Origin: Antitrichia curtipendula
Lineage: Eukaryota; Streptophyta; Bryopsida; Hypnales; Leucodontaceae
Assembly: GCA_951230915.1 (NCBI GenBank)
Contig: OX579636.1
Span: 41,357,912 to 41,421,911 of the forward strand
DNA: 64,000 nucleotides
Direction: 5' to 3'
Below are positions 45,714 to 58,519 of the stretch, piece after piece (within the stretch, counting starts at the first letter, position 1; every line of letters begins with the position of its first letter). A program made the position numbers and the translations under genes. The notes beneath the pieces were generated by a model that was not told the DNA's origin, did not search any database, and saw nothing but the letters and a program-made list of their open reading frames with translations.

Positions 45714-47816
45714 TACTTCGATTGGAGCTCTATTTTTTAACATCTATTACATGTATGTTAGTTTCTAGTTCTTTATTCTATATTTAGAGTATTTTTAATA
45801 AATTTAATTTGTGTTTATGAAGTTGTACGAGGAAAATATTGAAATAGTTACCTTCTAAAATAATACTCTGAGGTGAATTATCTTCTAACTAAGGATTTGG
45901 AATTAGTTTTTTGGTCAAAATCCACGATCAATAGAGATTAGGAGAGCCACATAGTCAAGACATGGGCTGAAATCCACTTGGCTTGTGTGGTTTAGATAGA
46001 AGATAAGGTGGAGGAAAAAGGGGAACACTATTCATCTTTTCTCTCGTTGTTGTGATAAGGCCCGAATGTTTGAGGAGCCATAGTGTGTTTTGTATTGAGA
46101 AGTTTGAATTGAAATTTGGAGGATTTATTTATCATGGTGTTGTGCTTCCAAAAAGTTCTCTCATGCTTGAATCGGAGTTGTGAATTAAGATTTGTACTAG
46201 TTTGAGTGGAGGAAAGTCTGTTGCCTCCCACGATAAGGGACAGAGACTTCGACCGACCATAGAAGATGAAAAGTTCTTTAGTTTGCAACGATAATTTGAG
46301 GGTTTGAAATATATATTGTTAGCTTTTTAAAAAGTTATCATTCGTTCAATTTGGAGTATTTATGAAAGAGTTGTGTGTGTTGAAGTGAAGAAGGGTCTAC
46401 TGCCCTCAATTTTAGAGGCCGAAACTTCGAGTGGCCATAGATATTGGACAGAGTGTTTGAATAACTTGAAATTTGGAGGAGAAGCATAGATTTGTGTAAG
46501 ATTTCCAAAAGCTATCACTTATCTCATTTGAAGTTGTGAAGCATCGGTGGCACTCAATTGAAGTTCAGTCGAAGAGTTGGAGTTGAAGACTTGTGTGTTG
46601 TGGCTTGTGACTTGTCTTTTTCTTGTAAGCTTTGTTGTTGCGGGCGGTATGAGTGAAACCATTGCTTAGCCTCTTTTTGTGTTGTAGATACAACGAAGTG
46701 GGGTTGATCACCTACATGGTTGTACTTTTTTGTTGTTCCCATTGGTGAGGCATAATTGCTGGTCACCGTGGGTTTGAAATTTAGGATCCAATCCCTCGGA
46801 CGGCTCAGTTTGTGGTCTGGCCCTCCCATTTTACCAGTCCAAAGACCGTGGGTTCTTATCACCTACCTAAACCTTTAAACCCAATTAGAACCACTATAGG
46901 ATAGGCCAACGGGGAGCAGTTTGAAGATTCGACGATCGAGTTTGAAGATTCGACAATCGAGTTTGAAGAATCTACGCGACTACAATTTTTTTTTACTTCC
47001 TAAGCCATTTCTGGTTGCAGTCAGAATCCCTGTGATTTCTTGAGGCAAACCACTCTCAACACGACACCGGTCTGGGACAACAACACACAAATGACTCAAA
47101 AAAAAGATATTGATATATGACTCCCTTCAATACAATACTACACTAAAGTAGTATGCTCTAAAAACGATCATTTAAGGGTTGGTCTACCTTTTTCATAGGT
47201 TTGCATGAACAAGAATATCTTTTACTTATTTTTCAAAGAAAGAAAACTATATGCCAAAATGTAACACAAGTAGTTTCATATTTTTTGAAGTTTTTTTGGA
47301 TTAGTTAAAAAATTTCAAAGATTTATGTTGTAGGTACCTATTTGTGACCCTAGGTCTTCTAAAATGCGTCCACTTACAACTTCTAAAGTGATTTGAAGAA
47401 ATGAAGGCTAATGATTGGCTCTTGCAATAAAGAATACGGTTTTTTTTCCGATTCAATCAATGGCTAAAGTGGTCCACTTAAGGACCACCTCATGTTCGCT
47501 CAATAGCTTTTGATAGGATCAATTTGAAGAGGACGGTTGATTTTAGAGCAAACTACCTTATATGATGAGGCTGAAATTCCAACTTTCTTCTTTAAACCCA
47601 CCATACAAGTGGCTTCAAAAATGAGCAGTGAGCAATTGTGAGATGTATTGCTCATAATGCCAGGCATTAATGAGATTTGTCTATACTTCTTTAATAGATG
47701 GAATATGAGCCAAGATGGGTCCATTTCAAAGTTAGGGGGTATCCACTTAATTTTTCTAAATGAAAAATTGGTTGCCCAATTGCCTTCTCACAGTTGCTAA
47801 AGAATTTAGAGTTAGT
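45714..47816. other. Intergenic stretch with a small tandem repeat
   Basis: At about 46921-46970 a unit TTTGAAGATTCGACGATCGAG is repeated two and a half times. The ORF at 46554-46862 (minus, 102 codons) has no signature. No gene is supported. Confidence 0.45.
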
Positions 47817-48708
47817 TTAACTCCTAAAGGACTAGCATGGATTGGAGATTTGCATATTTTAGGCTAAAATTTTAATAAAAGGTGGAGACGAGGAATATCT
47901 TTCATATGTACTAAATTTCATGACATTTGGAAATATGAGTAAAAAGTTATGGCCTAATATGGTTTGTTTTTTCCGTAAATGGGTAGTCTGGGCAGATTTT
48001 AAAAATCACGTTTTTCAAATTTAAAAATTTTGAAATTGATTTTCTAGAGTTATATATATGTGGAAAGCTTTGAATCATTCCATTTTGATCAATGAATCCA
48101 AGTTCACGAGGAGTTTTAGTTTGTAGGGCAATTATGGATTCTACTCTAAAATAAACTTTGAAGTCCTTTATTTTACTCAATTTTCAATATATTTTTGAAG
48201 AAAATAAAATCATAGGATGTAGATTTTTTATTACAACATTTCAAGCTTTGGGATTGGCGTTTTTCAATTACATAACTAAATTCTTAATAGTTTTGTAATT
48301 GAATCATTCTTTCTGCTTACTATTTTTTTCCCTATATGTTGTACAATTTCAAATGATCTAAACTTTTTTCAAGCATGTTCTCAACTTGCCTTGAAGAATA
48401 AATCCAAAGAAGCACTGCCATTTTGGACATTTTTTTATACAAATTTGATCTTGTGAAATCCAGTTGCCCAGGTTTTTTGCAAGGCAAAAAAAAAGGGGGG
48501 TTGTCACTTCAAACGCTCATATCTTGCAATCCATGTGGTGGAAATTTCTGAAACTTTTTCCATGTGCTCTCAAGTCAGCATTACTATAAGATCCTATGGT
48601 TGTATGTGTCCAAAAATGTGTGTTTTTCTAAAATTTGGTACTTGTACTAAGAATGGAAGTTTTGGAGCAATTTTGGTGAAAACATAGTCATGGTCCTTTA
48701 GAGGTTAA
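47817..48708. mobile_element. TTAACCCC element (892 bp)
   Basis: It runs from TTAACTCCTAAAGGACTAGC to GGTCCTTTAGAGGTTAA. The interior follows 38227-39164 closely (TTGGACATTTTTTTATAC, CAATCCATGTGGTGG, TTTTGGTGAAAACATAGTC). Confidence 0.85.
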
Positions 48709-48740
48709 GTTTAGTAAGGTTCACATTTTTGAAACCTTGG

Positions 48741-49028
48741 GTAAGGTAGGTGTCTCTAAAAGCGACCTCTAATACAGAGGTACATTTTACTTTCTTCAAT
48801 GTACCAACATTGTACATTTCAGGAGGGGGTTGCTCTTAGAAACCACTACGTTTCAACTTCGAAAATTTGTAATGAATTTCACGAAGGTACGAAAAATTGA
48901 AATGACTTGGATTAGATACCAATTCCATTTTTCTTCCTAGTAAAATTTACTGAAAATTGTTTCAAGGAGCTTTCTTGAAAATGTAATCAGCTCTTAAAGG
49001 GTTGCTTTAAGAGCCTCCTACCTTATTA
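48741..49028. mobile_element. ~290-bp MITE with AAGGTAGG ends
   Basis: GTAAGGTAGGTGTCTCTAAA at the left pairs with GAGCCTCCTACCTTATTA at the right, and AGCxACC/GGTTGCT pair further in. It is a sister of 12363-12664. Confidence 0.65.
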
Positions 49029-50066
49029 CTTTCTGCATGCCACAATGCTTGTTTTTGGTCAAGCCATATCTTTTTTTAGACTGCACATGTGTGCGTTTTG
49101 CAAGGCCTAGGATCAGAAATAGGTACCTATGGCAAAATTCTTTGAAAATTCACAAGTAATTCATAAATGCTTCAAAAAATATGAAACCACTTGCGTTAGA
49201 TTTTGCATCAATTTCTCTTCACATGAAAAATAAGGGAAAATACTTTCGGGCATCTGAAAACCATCAGAAAGGCCAACCAGCCCTTAAAGTGATGGTTTAT
49301 GAGCACACTACAAGATGCTAGAAGCAGCTTTCATATGAACTTTATGATACAAATACTCTTCCCTGTAATCTTTGCACAAGCAGTAATCATTCATAATATT
49401 TGTAAAAGAAAAGGTATTGGGGACACCTTTTCTGCACATTTTCTTCCCCAAATCTCAATAATTTCAAACTGCTTGCTGGAAATTCTGGAAAAATTCTCTG
49501 ACTTATAGCACGCGAGAGGCATGAGGGCCTTATCTGTGGAATTATTAAAATAGGTGACTCAGTTTTCATGCAATAGTAGTGTCCATATGGGAAGCATTCA
49601 AATGGGAAGTTTTATTATTATATTTTGGCAGTACAGTACTGTATTTCCCAAGCTGATTTCAGCCTGTTTCCAACCAGTTTTATTTATTTGTTTATTTTGA
49701 ATTTCATTTCTTTTAGGCAGTGCAGAAAGTGATCATCAATACTGTGATTATTAACATCCACGGAAATGAATGAAACTTGCAACATATGGATGAAAGTTTA
49801 TTTATTAATCCTAAAGAGCGTTACATTCATCCCAAATAGAGTGGTACCATCTCAGAATTTGGTAGCATTTTGCAACTTCATCCACTGAAAAAGGAAGAAT
49901 ATCTCGCTAGATGTTCCATAAAAAAAAATTATATTACTTTTTAGCGAAAGTTTGCTCACAAAAAACACCCTGTTTCCAACTAATATATCATGGACCCATT
50001 TATTGATGTATGTGGAGATTTTTTCTGGCTGGAGTGTCTGTTTTTTTGTTAGTGGAGGGACTGATT
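49029..50066. other. Intergenic stretch, nothing recognised
   Basis: Short ORFs only (49299-49508, 69 codons, no motif). No RNA gene. Confidence 0.4.
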
Positions 50067-50150
50067 TTTTTTTTTTTTTTGAACAAATGGGAAACCCACT
50101 GCATTAAAAGAAACCAAAGAACAACAGCCAAGCCAAAATAGCTGGGAGGG
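50067..50150 (-). repeat. LINE 3'-end relic with poly(A) tail
   Basis: On the minus strand the sequence reads …CTTTTAATGCAGTGGGTTTC then CCATTTGTTC and a run of about 16 A (the T-tract at 50067-50083). This is the usual look of a 5'-truncated plant L1-type LINE end. The same CCCATTTGTTC plus A-tract ends a segment at 24310-24340. Confidence 0.45.
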
Positions 50151-50603
50151 ACTGATTTAAGAGTTTATTTTTGAACAGAATATATTGGATGTGGTGTCCC
50201 TTGTTTCATGTATTGTTCTCAGTTGGTTTGTTGGTTTGTCTCTGTGACCCAGATCCATCATCCATGGCTTTGGCTTTGTATGATGTTATGTACGTCCCAA
50301 TTGGCTTCCTTTTTCCCAATCAATTATCCAAATCATAGAATGGACACTACTATTGAGAATGGGAGCAAATCCAGCAATCATGTTGGGACCTGACAGTTAA
50401 ATTAAATTTTTGAAATGAAAAGCAAAAAATTATGAGTGGGGACTTGTCCTCTGGTTCTGTGTTCTGTTCCTTTATCAATGGGAATTGTCCATTGGTTTAA
50501 AAAAATTAAAAACATTAAAAAAACTTTTGAAATGTTTACTTTCTTTTAACTGTTTATTTATGCTTTTAATACAATGGTGAAAATTTTGTCGCCAAAGAAA
50601 GGT
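50151..50603. other. Spacer
   Basis: I see nothing that can be supported beyond a 61-codon ORF without motif. Confidence 0.4.
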
Positions 50604-51176
50604 TAACCCTGGAAGGACGGGCCCATGATCATCAATTTCAAGCCTCATTGTTCATCACTTTGTTTGTTGCCACTTGGCAACCAGATAGGAATGGAAAATA
50701 TTTACATTTATTTTTTAAGAGGTGAAATCATATGTCTGGTACAAAGTGGAAAATTTTCAATTTTTGGGGGGGAAAACTTGAAATTCCTGGGAATTTTTAA
50801 AGGAAAAAATTGAAGAAAATTCATACCAAAAACTAAATGTACTTGAAAAATATAAAATTCTCACTTTAGATGTATATTATAATATATAATTTCATGGTAA
50901 TAAACCAAAGTTACCTGTGTCACTTTAGAATTAGAAAATCAACAAACCATGATTATAGGCCCAAAGTTCATATTGCTATAAAATATTGAAATTCACAAAT
51001 TTTTCATAATTTCTACTTGGAGTAGAAGATGCAATTGGTAACTGCATTTCATTAGTTGAACTCAAAATTCAAGAAATATCATTTTTATAGCTAAATTTCA
51101 CATTCAAAAAATAACTACAAATGTCCTATAGTTTCAGAAGTAGCCATCCATTGGACATTTAGTCCTTCTAGGGAAA
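50604..51176. mobile_element. Diverged TTAACCCC-related element (~570 bp)
   Basis: The left end is TTAACCCTGGAAGGACGGGC and the right end is GACATTTAGTCCTTCTAGGG. Only the ends resemble the family. The interior is AT-rich and non-coding. Confidence 0.45.
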
Positions 51177-52209
51177 CATTCATCATCATATATAGATAGA
51201 TCAAAGAATGGCCCCATAATGACTTGGAACAAACTAATTAGTCATGCGGGTCCTCTCTTGGGTCATTTCTCTTCTTAACCAATACCACGTTCACACTAGT
51301 GCAAGTATCCAAGTATATGCCTCTAGTGTAGGCAGTACCAACCGTAGAAAGTTTCCAATGCCACTTTATAGTATTTGGATGATTCTTGAGCAATACTATG
51401 AATAAAAGAAACTTTTTTCATACCATTTTGTACAATTATCATACAATAAAATACACCTCTGGTGAAAACTTTAGACATTTTAAGTGTATTACATACTTCA
51501 TATGAATTTCTCTCCATTATTTTTCCAAAAATCACAAGAATTTCAGAGGTTCACAAAAATATTCCAAATCTTTTATGACTTGATTCTTAATGATTCCATC
51601 AATCCTTTTTTGACCATTGTCTTGACTTTAGGCATTAATTTCAAGCAATAAAGAACTTCTTTCTCAAAAGTGTATTTTGTCTATCCAATTTTAGCGTGTC
51701 TACTACTATGTTACAAACCTAGGATTTGTTCTAACTCTACAAATTAGTTTTGTATTTTTCATACATGTTATTTAAGAGGGTTTCAAATTTATTTCTAATC
51801 TCGTTTCCTACAAGTAGTATTGTGTTTTCAATTTCTCCCAATTTCACCATTTCTCCTAATTTTTTTACTTTTTCAAATCTTACTAAAATTCTTTTGCTTT
51901 AGCAACCCCATTTTTTTCCTAGAATTTTCTCAATACTCTCTTCTAATTGCATTTCCTAATTTTTGCACCAATATTCCAAAGTTTCCATCATGGCTTCTTT
52001 TTTTGCCTTTAGATGCCAGATTGCATTAGAAAAAAATAATTTGGCTAAAATATGGCAAAAAATTGTGAAGTTTTTAGCCGCAAAACTTTGAATTAAAATA
52101 AATCTTAGATGAAACAGACAAATTGTGGAAATATAAATATTGTGGAAATAGATAAATTGTTAAAACATAAATATTGACATGTAATATGTGCTAATGTGGT
52201 ATTTTCTAT
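51177..52209. other. AT-rich spacer with a pyrimidine-rich tract
   Basis: 51820-52010 is very rich in T and C on the top strand. There is no gene. Confidence 0.4.
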
Positions 52210-53122
52210 TTAACCCCTAAAGGTTTTGACTATGTTTTTACCAAAACGCTTCAAAACTGCCATTTCTAGGACAAGTACCAATTAAATTTCTTAAATTTTT
52301 TTTGAACACATGTAACCTTAAGATCTTGTAGTGAACTAGTGTGAGAACATGTGGAAGAATTTTCAGGAATTTCCACCGTGTAGATTGCAAGATATTAGCA
52401 TTTGAATTGGAAGGAAAAAAAATTGGCCTTGCGAAAACCGGGCAGCTGCACTTCAGATGGTCACATGTACGTATGTGACAATGCCCGAAATGGTGATCAC
52501 TCTTTGGATTCATTCTGGCAACATGCTTGAAAATTTTCAGATCATTTGGAATTGTACAACATATAGGAAAAAATAGTAAGTAAAAAGAAGTATAAAATGA
52601 TTCAAAACACTAAAATTGTTAACAATTTATTCATGGAATTGAAAAATCCCAATCCCAATGGTTGTAATGTTGTAGTAAATAGTCTACACCTAATGTTATT
52701 GTTCAAAAATATTTAAAATTGAATTAAATAAAGGGCTTCAAAGTTTATCTTAGAATAGAGACTATCCGCAAACTTAAACTCCCATAACTTTTATCTCATT
52801 AATCCAAATGGAACTATTCAAAGCTTTCCTTGTATATAAAGATCTAGAGAACCAATTTCAAATTTCAATTTTAAAAAAAAGTGAACTTTCAAGAAGTTTT
52901 TTTTGCTGCCCGGGCTGCCCACCAAGCAATGAAAACAACATATCATACCATAACTTTTTAACCATGTAGTCAAAAGATATGGAAAGTGTTGGGCCATAAA
53001 GCTACTCTTTGGGCACATATTGTGTAAAAATTTCAAAGAAGAAAAACAAAAACTCCATTCGTAATGAGCTGCCCAAAATTGCTATGTTGCAAAAAAACAC
53101 AATTTAGTGCTTCAGGGGTTAA
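52210..53122. mobile_element. TTAACCCC element (913 bp)
   Basis: It runs from TTAACCCCTAAAGGTTTTG to GTGCTTCAGGGGTTAA. It is the inverted orientation of the 38227-39164 subfamily: CCTTGCGAAAACCGGGCAGC, AATTGTTAACAATTTATTCA and GTCAAAAGATATGG blocks occur in reverse order. Confidence 0.85.
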
Positions 53123-53407
53123 CATGTGAATGAATCTTGAAATTTGGAACAACACTATAACATTTTATATCGCCACCTTGGCACTTCATACAAATGAAAA
53201 AAAGACTTGGTTCCCATTGCTATCTCATGGGAAACATATAAATTAGAAGTCATGTATTAACTCCTAATGATTCAAGGGCAATGTACTTTCAAAATGGGCC
53301 AAAGTTGCCTAAAACTTGAGAAATTTTTAACCCATTATTTTCAAAGATTGGAAAATTTTAACCATAGGATCTTGAATTTCACAGCAAGAGTAATCACTTC
53401 AAAAGAA

Positions 53408-54353
53408 TTAACCCCTAAAGGACTGCGGGGATTTTCCAGGGAGACATTCCCAGAACTGCAACTTTTTGGTATGTTATTCAAAAAAGAAAATCAAATTTTT
53501 TTTTGGAACTTCAACCTTACAAAACTAAAGTAAAGTATTTTACCAAAGTGTCGAAAAAATTTCAGCCCTTTTCACCGCGCAGATTGGAAGATTATAGCAT
53601 TTGAAGTGAGAAAAAAAACTTTTTTCCAATCCTGCGAAGCAGGGTCAGCAGACTTCGGGCTCATTTGGAGAATTTTTTTTGTTCTACACAAACATGAGAT
53701 TTTAGACCATTCATAAGTATATGATATTAGGTTCACCCACAAAAAAATTTACAAGAAAATAAAGAGTCTATCTTATTCTAAATCACCCTGCAATGCGAGG
53801 TTAAGTGAATTGGCAATACACTAGTCATTTTTTTGAGCAATGAGGAAGTGTTTTGTTTGAAATCCAAACGGTGAAAAATTAGAGACAAACATTTGGAATA
53901 TTTGGGAAAAATATCAATACTTTTGACTTCACTAATTGCAAGATAATAGGGTTTGAAGTTAGAAGAAAATGTTTTTTCTTGGAACTACCCCAACATAGCT
54001 AACAAAGTTTGACTCCTTGTAAAATGTGATTGAAAAGCTAAAAAAAAAAAATTTTGAAAATTGTATACCATATTTTATTAGTTACATACATGCCAAATTT
54101 CAAAACTTGATAATCTTTTTTGCAATAGATTCTCCAAAGATTCCTAAATTGCCTAAGCTGCCCGAAAAGTTTAGGGCAACATAGCTTTTGATCCGGGCAC
54201 CTGATCGGAATAAAAATTAATTCTTCACAAAGGAGGTATATGTTTACACATTGTATTCAAATTTCATGGACATCCAACCAAAAATGACTTTGTAGGAACC
54301 TACCTAAGGTTTCTTGCGTATGTTGAATGGACACTTGGTCCTTTAGGAGTTAA
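53408..54353. mobile_element. TTAACCCC element (946 bp)
   Basis: It runs from TTAACCCCTAAAGGACTGCG to TTGGTCCTTTAGGAGTTAA. It has the family layout, including ATAGCTTTTGATCCGGGCACC near the right, but the middle is diverged and may represent another subfamily. Confidence 0.8.
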
Positions 54354-54699
54354 GAGTATTTGACCCGAGATTTGACACACGGTTGAGGAGATATATAAGT
54401 TTGAAGTTTTATCTTGGTCAATGGAAATACATGGCACTGCACTTTGAAGGAACATATCTTTGTGAGAATATTTTGAAATGATGAAATTCTTTGTGCTCAA
54501 TTAATGATAAGAAACTTGAGAATTTACATGTAAAATTTCACAATGTTTTACGCATTTTTGAACTCATGGTGGAGCTTGCAATGCAAAGTAGTAATTGATA
54601 TGAGAATAGTGTTTGTAAGAAATAAAAGAATGGGACCGACTTGTCTTCTCCTTGAACTCCTTGGATCTACCCATTTTAAGGTGAATTTGACCTTTTTAA

Positions 54700-54990
54700 G
54701 GTAGGCAAGTATCAAATTGGTTGACTAACATTTTAGTTCATGCCCTAAACCACCACCCCCCCCAAAAAAAAAAAATGAGCAGTAAACTACATTACAATAC
54801 TAAACTTTAAAAAATTCTATTAAGCAGAGTTGAATTTGGAATTTGATGAAACTACTACCATTGGGTTTATAATGTAGTCTATTTTTTAGAAATACCTTTT
54901 AGATTTTTAAAAAACCCAAAACTTTGGAATGGGAAGTAAAAAGAAAAGGGCATTGACTAGAAAATGGTCGCTTGATTCATTAGGGGTTAA
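54700..54990. mobile_element. Partial TTAACCCC element, third subfamily
   Basis: The right end AATGGTCGCTTGATTCATTA plus GGGGTTAA is the complement of the left end of 42207-43027. The left boundary is not identifiable. Confidence 0.5.
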
Positions 54991-56366
54991 TGCTTCTTAC
55001 TGATACTTTTTAACTTGAAATTTCACCTAATTTGTTTATATTTTCTACAATCTAAATTGTGAACAATGTAGTGACTCACATTTCATCTTTGAAAAGTATT
55101 CATATATTTTTGCATTTATAAACAATCAAAAAATAGAAATATACAAAATGAAGAGTCTTGAAGTTGTTTGAAGGGGCAAAGAGAATATGAAGGTGATTCC
55201 AAACAATAATTGCATACATTTTCATCCAAAATCTAAAGATGACAGGAATTTTTTACATTGTGTGCTGTCTCATGATCTTATATTAATGATTTTAGATTGA
55301 ATGTATTACTTGTGAGCTACTAAGTGTAGTTCTAGAATAAGATCTCCACATGGAATGATGAAACTTTTTACATTTAGTGGTGAATGAATGGTAGGATCAG
55401 TTAAACTTTCATGTCTTTGATACATTACTTAGGCAATTTTGAGATTTTCAAATAATTGTGGATGAATATTGAAACCAATTATGGTGTAATATGAATTCTA
55501 GGTGGTTTGGAAGTTTTAATTTTATCTAATCATTACCTAAATATCATAAAATGGTGATTATATTCTCACAAATATATTAGAGCATGGCATTAATTCAATT
55601 CTCTAAACAACTCACTAAATTATCTTGCTATCTTTTCCTTGGTGAAAATTAGAACTTATGATTATTATAATTAGAATCCTATTAAAAATCTCATTAAAAA
55701 AAATCAACAAAATTTAGATTGAAAATTAAACAAACAAAGTATAGTCCATTTACAGCAAGCTAAAAGACAAATTTTTTGATGAGCCACGGCAAATCACACT
55801 AAAGTAAGGCCACTTAAAATTTTGAAAAGGGTTGTTGATGAAATTTTGGGCTTAAGGTTTTTATATATATTCAAACATGTGGAGATGAAAACCCTTAAAA
55901 TATATATATTTTTAAATTTATTTAGTTGTTAAATTATATATAAGCATGATGAAAAAAATTAACCATTCTACATATTGGTTGACTATATTGTGCATTTATC
56001 CCTGTGACATGAATGAAATGTATAAATTATGGCATAAGTATAGTCTTACTTGTTGAATAAATCCACAAAATTTTGCTTTTGTTCCATTTAATTTGTCAAG
56101 CATAGTAATTTTGGGTTCCTTTATAACCAATTGATGAGTCTCTCCTCTTATGCTTGCTAATTTTAGTGCTTCCAATTGATGTTGTAGATTGTTCAAGACA
56201 TCTTCAAAAACTTAAGGCCGAGCAATTTTTAATTGAGCATTGTATAATTATCACATCATTACCTGCAAATTGTCTAATGTAACTGCAATTCTTTCTAATG
56301 GATTAGCCATGGTAAGCAATGATATCTATTCCAAAAATGCAAATTTTTTATTCAAAACAAATTTTA
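54991..56366. other. AT-rich intergenic stretch
   Basis: I see no gene, RNA or clear repeat. Confidence 0.4.
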
Positions 56367-56368
56367 TA

Positions 56369-57059
56369 CTCCGTCCATCTCCAAATGATCTTCTTATTAG
56401 ACAGAATGTTCTAGATTAAGGCTGAAAATAACATTTTTTTAAATTCATTTTGAGTTGTAAGTAGAGTGTGATGCACTCGTATTGTCCTAAAACAATTTAC
56501 TTTTGAATAAGTTTAAAAAATGTAATTGTGGTGCTTTGAAAAGTGAACTTTTGGGGCCTTTAAAATGGAGCACCGCTAGCCAATCATTTTTGCAAATCCC
56601 GCACTGCGTATTTGTTTCCTTCTCTTCCCGCTACATATTGTCGCTCTACGTTGGCTAGACGCTTCATATGTGAACACTGAACAATATCAAGCATTATCTA
56701 GAGATCCAGTTGGGTAAAATACTAGTTACATATGATGAGCATATTTGCACAATTGTACACAACAATAAATCTGATGCACAAATTTTGGAGCATAATGGCC
56801 AATGGGGACTTAATCTTTCTACTTTTAATTTTTAATTTTAAAAAGTAACATGGTAAATTAAGAAGCAGGAGGAAATCATCTAAATTAGTCCAGTTTAAGC
56901 GGATCAGGGTCCCCATTTCATGTAGCCACTATACGCATGCAATTTCTCGGAAGGTATGAAAGCTTCATTCCGCGGGTTCTTCCTCCATGTCACTCCAAGA
57001 AAACCATTTTGGGACAAGAATTTAATGTCAATAAGAAGATCATTTTAGGATGGAGGGAG
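56369..57059. mobile_element. Stowaway-like (Tc1/mariner) element, 691 bp, TA flanked
   Basis: The left end CTCCGTCCATCTCCAAATGA and the right end (…CATTTTAGGATGGAGGGAG) form the inverted repeat. TA lies on both sides (56367-56368 and 57060-57061). It is related to 40598-41165 along most of its length. No transposase is present. Confidence 0.85.
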
Positions 57060-57484
57060 TAATAGATATCAGTTTATCAATCTTGCTAAACTATCACAAA
57101 TATGAATAACAAGCACAAGCATACACAACAATCAAGAGATACATGAAGCAAGAATGATTGAATTGATAGATGAGGAATGCAAGAGTTCACATGCAAGGTT
57201 CAGGAATTCCCCAATTTTGAATCCTAATATAGTTGTCACATATAGCTAACGGTTGTACACTGTCCAAGTCATAAAACTTTTGGACTTAAAAGATTGTGGT
57301 TGTGATAGTTATCTTATGAAGAAAGAGAGCGTCAAAAGAAAAAAGGGCTATGTATTTATTGTGGAAGTAAAAATCACAAGCTTCCAAATTGCCCTAAAAA
57401 GACAACCCAATTTCATATTAGAAAAACCAAGCTCATCACATATATTGACCAAAAAAACAAAAATGTTTAGTCTCAATAAGGACC

Positions 57485-58308
57485 TTAACCTAACAGACCA
57501 TTTTTCCCTTGGGGGACAAAATGGATTTTGGGCAGGTTCCTATGACCTCAATTTTTAATGAAACTTTATCATAAGATAGACAAACTACTTAGTTTCGTGG
57601 GAATATAATTTTTATTTCAATCGGTGACCGGGAGCAAAAGTTATGCCATCTAAAACATAATTTTCAACTCACCGGCCAGAAAAAAAAATCCACAAAAACA
57701 TGAAATTAAAACTTTAAATTTTTTTTCCTTATAGATCATATTTTTGTCTACATGTGAAGCTTTGATTCACTGCATTTGGATTAGTGATTTGAAAGTTATG
57801 AACAATCTTGTTTTTTGGGCAATCTAGGCATCTTCTTGAAAAAATAACTCTTATAGGATATGCAATTTTTCAAATTTTTCAATTTTTTTTTGAAAAGGTT
57901 AAGTCTGATTACTAGAACAGTCTCACCATTGTGATTATTGTATTTCAATCCCACTTAAAGCTATTAATGATTTAGTTTTTCATTCAATCTTGGACCTATT
58001 TCTACTTGACAATTTTTTAAAGAATGAAAAACAATCATTTCTCTTTTGAAATTTATTTCCTAGACTNNNNNNNNNNNNNNNNNNNNNNNNNNNNNNNNNN
58101 NNNNNNNNNNNNNNNNNNNNNNNNNNNNNNNNNNNNNNNNNNNNNNNNNNNNNNNNNNNNNNNNNNNNNNNNNNNNNNNNNNNNNNNNNNNNNNNNNNNN
58201 NNNNNNNNNNNNNNNNNNNNNNNNNNNNNNNNNNNNNNNNNNNNNNNNNNNNNNNNNNNNNNNNNNTGGTTATTGAGAGAAAAATGACCTTGGTCCTTTA
58301 GGGGTTAA
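57485..58308. mobile_element. TTAACCCC element inside the gag-protease relic
   Basis: The left end TTAACCTAACAGACC is decayed and the right end TTGGTCCTTTAGGGGTTAA is intact. It is flanked by TTAA on both sides within retrotransposon sequence. It is collinear with 20932-21821. By that comparison the assembly gap inside it replaces about 290 bp. Confidence 0.82.
58067..58266. other. Assembly gap of 200 N
   Basis: Exactly 200 unknown bases, a usual placeholder size. It falls inside a high-copy element, so the break is probably due to repeat collapse. Confidence 0.99.
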
Positions 58309-58519
58309 GACTGAATTGTATAGAAAAACCACAAGGTCTTTTAGTAACTTCAAATCTAATTCAATGTTTTTTAATTTCAATTAAATTATTATTTTTTAAA
58401 TGATAAAGAAATTGACGCTAATGCACTTGTAGACTCTAGAGCTACAATTTTTTTTATAGATGTTGATTTTATTAAAAGAATATAATTTGCCAATAACACC
58501 TAGTCATAATTGTAAATGA

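Larger units (their letters stand above)
57253..58510 (+). pseudogene. Chromovirus-like gag and protease relic, split by a TTAA element
   Basis: In the frame with the Cys codon at 57351, CIYCGSKNHKLPNC (57351-57392) is a CX2CX4HX4C zinc knuckle, the nucleic-acid-binding end of a Ty3/gypsy Gag. The frame breaks downstream, and a TTAACCCC element occupies 57485-58308. Beyond it, 58423-58470 reads ALVDSRAT followed by a Phe-Ile-Asp-like segment, an aspartic protease active site in which the Asp is kept and the invariant Gly is Arg. Stop codons follow at about 58479. It is probably the 5' part of the same old element whose RT-integrase lies at 61735-63910. It is non-functional. Confidence 0.7.

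Noticed and set aside
58024..58287. ORF spanning the N gap
   Set aside because: Most of its codons are unknown bases inside a TTAACCCC element.
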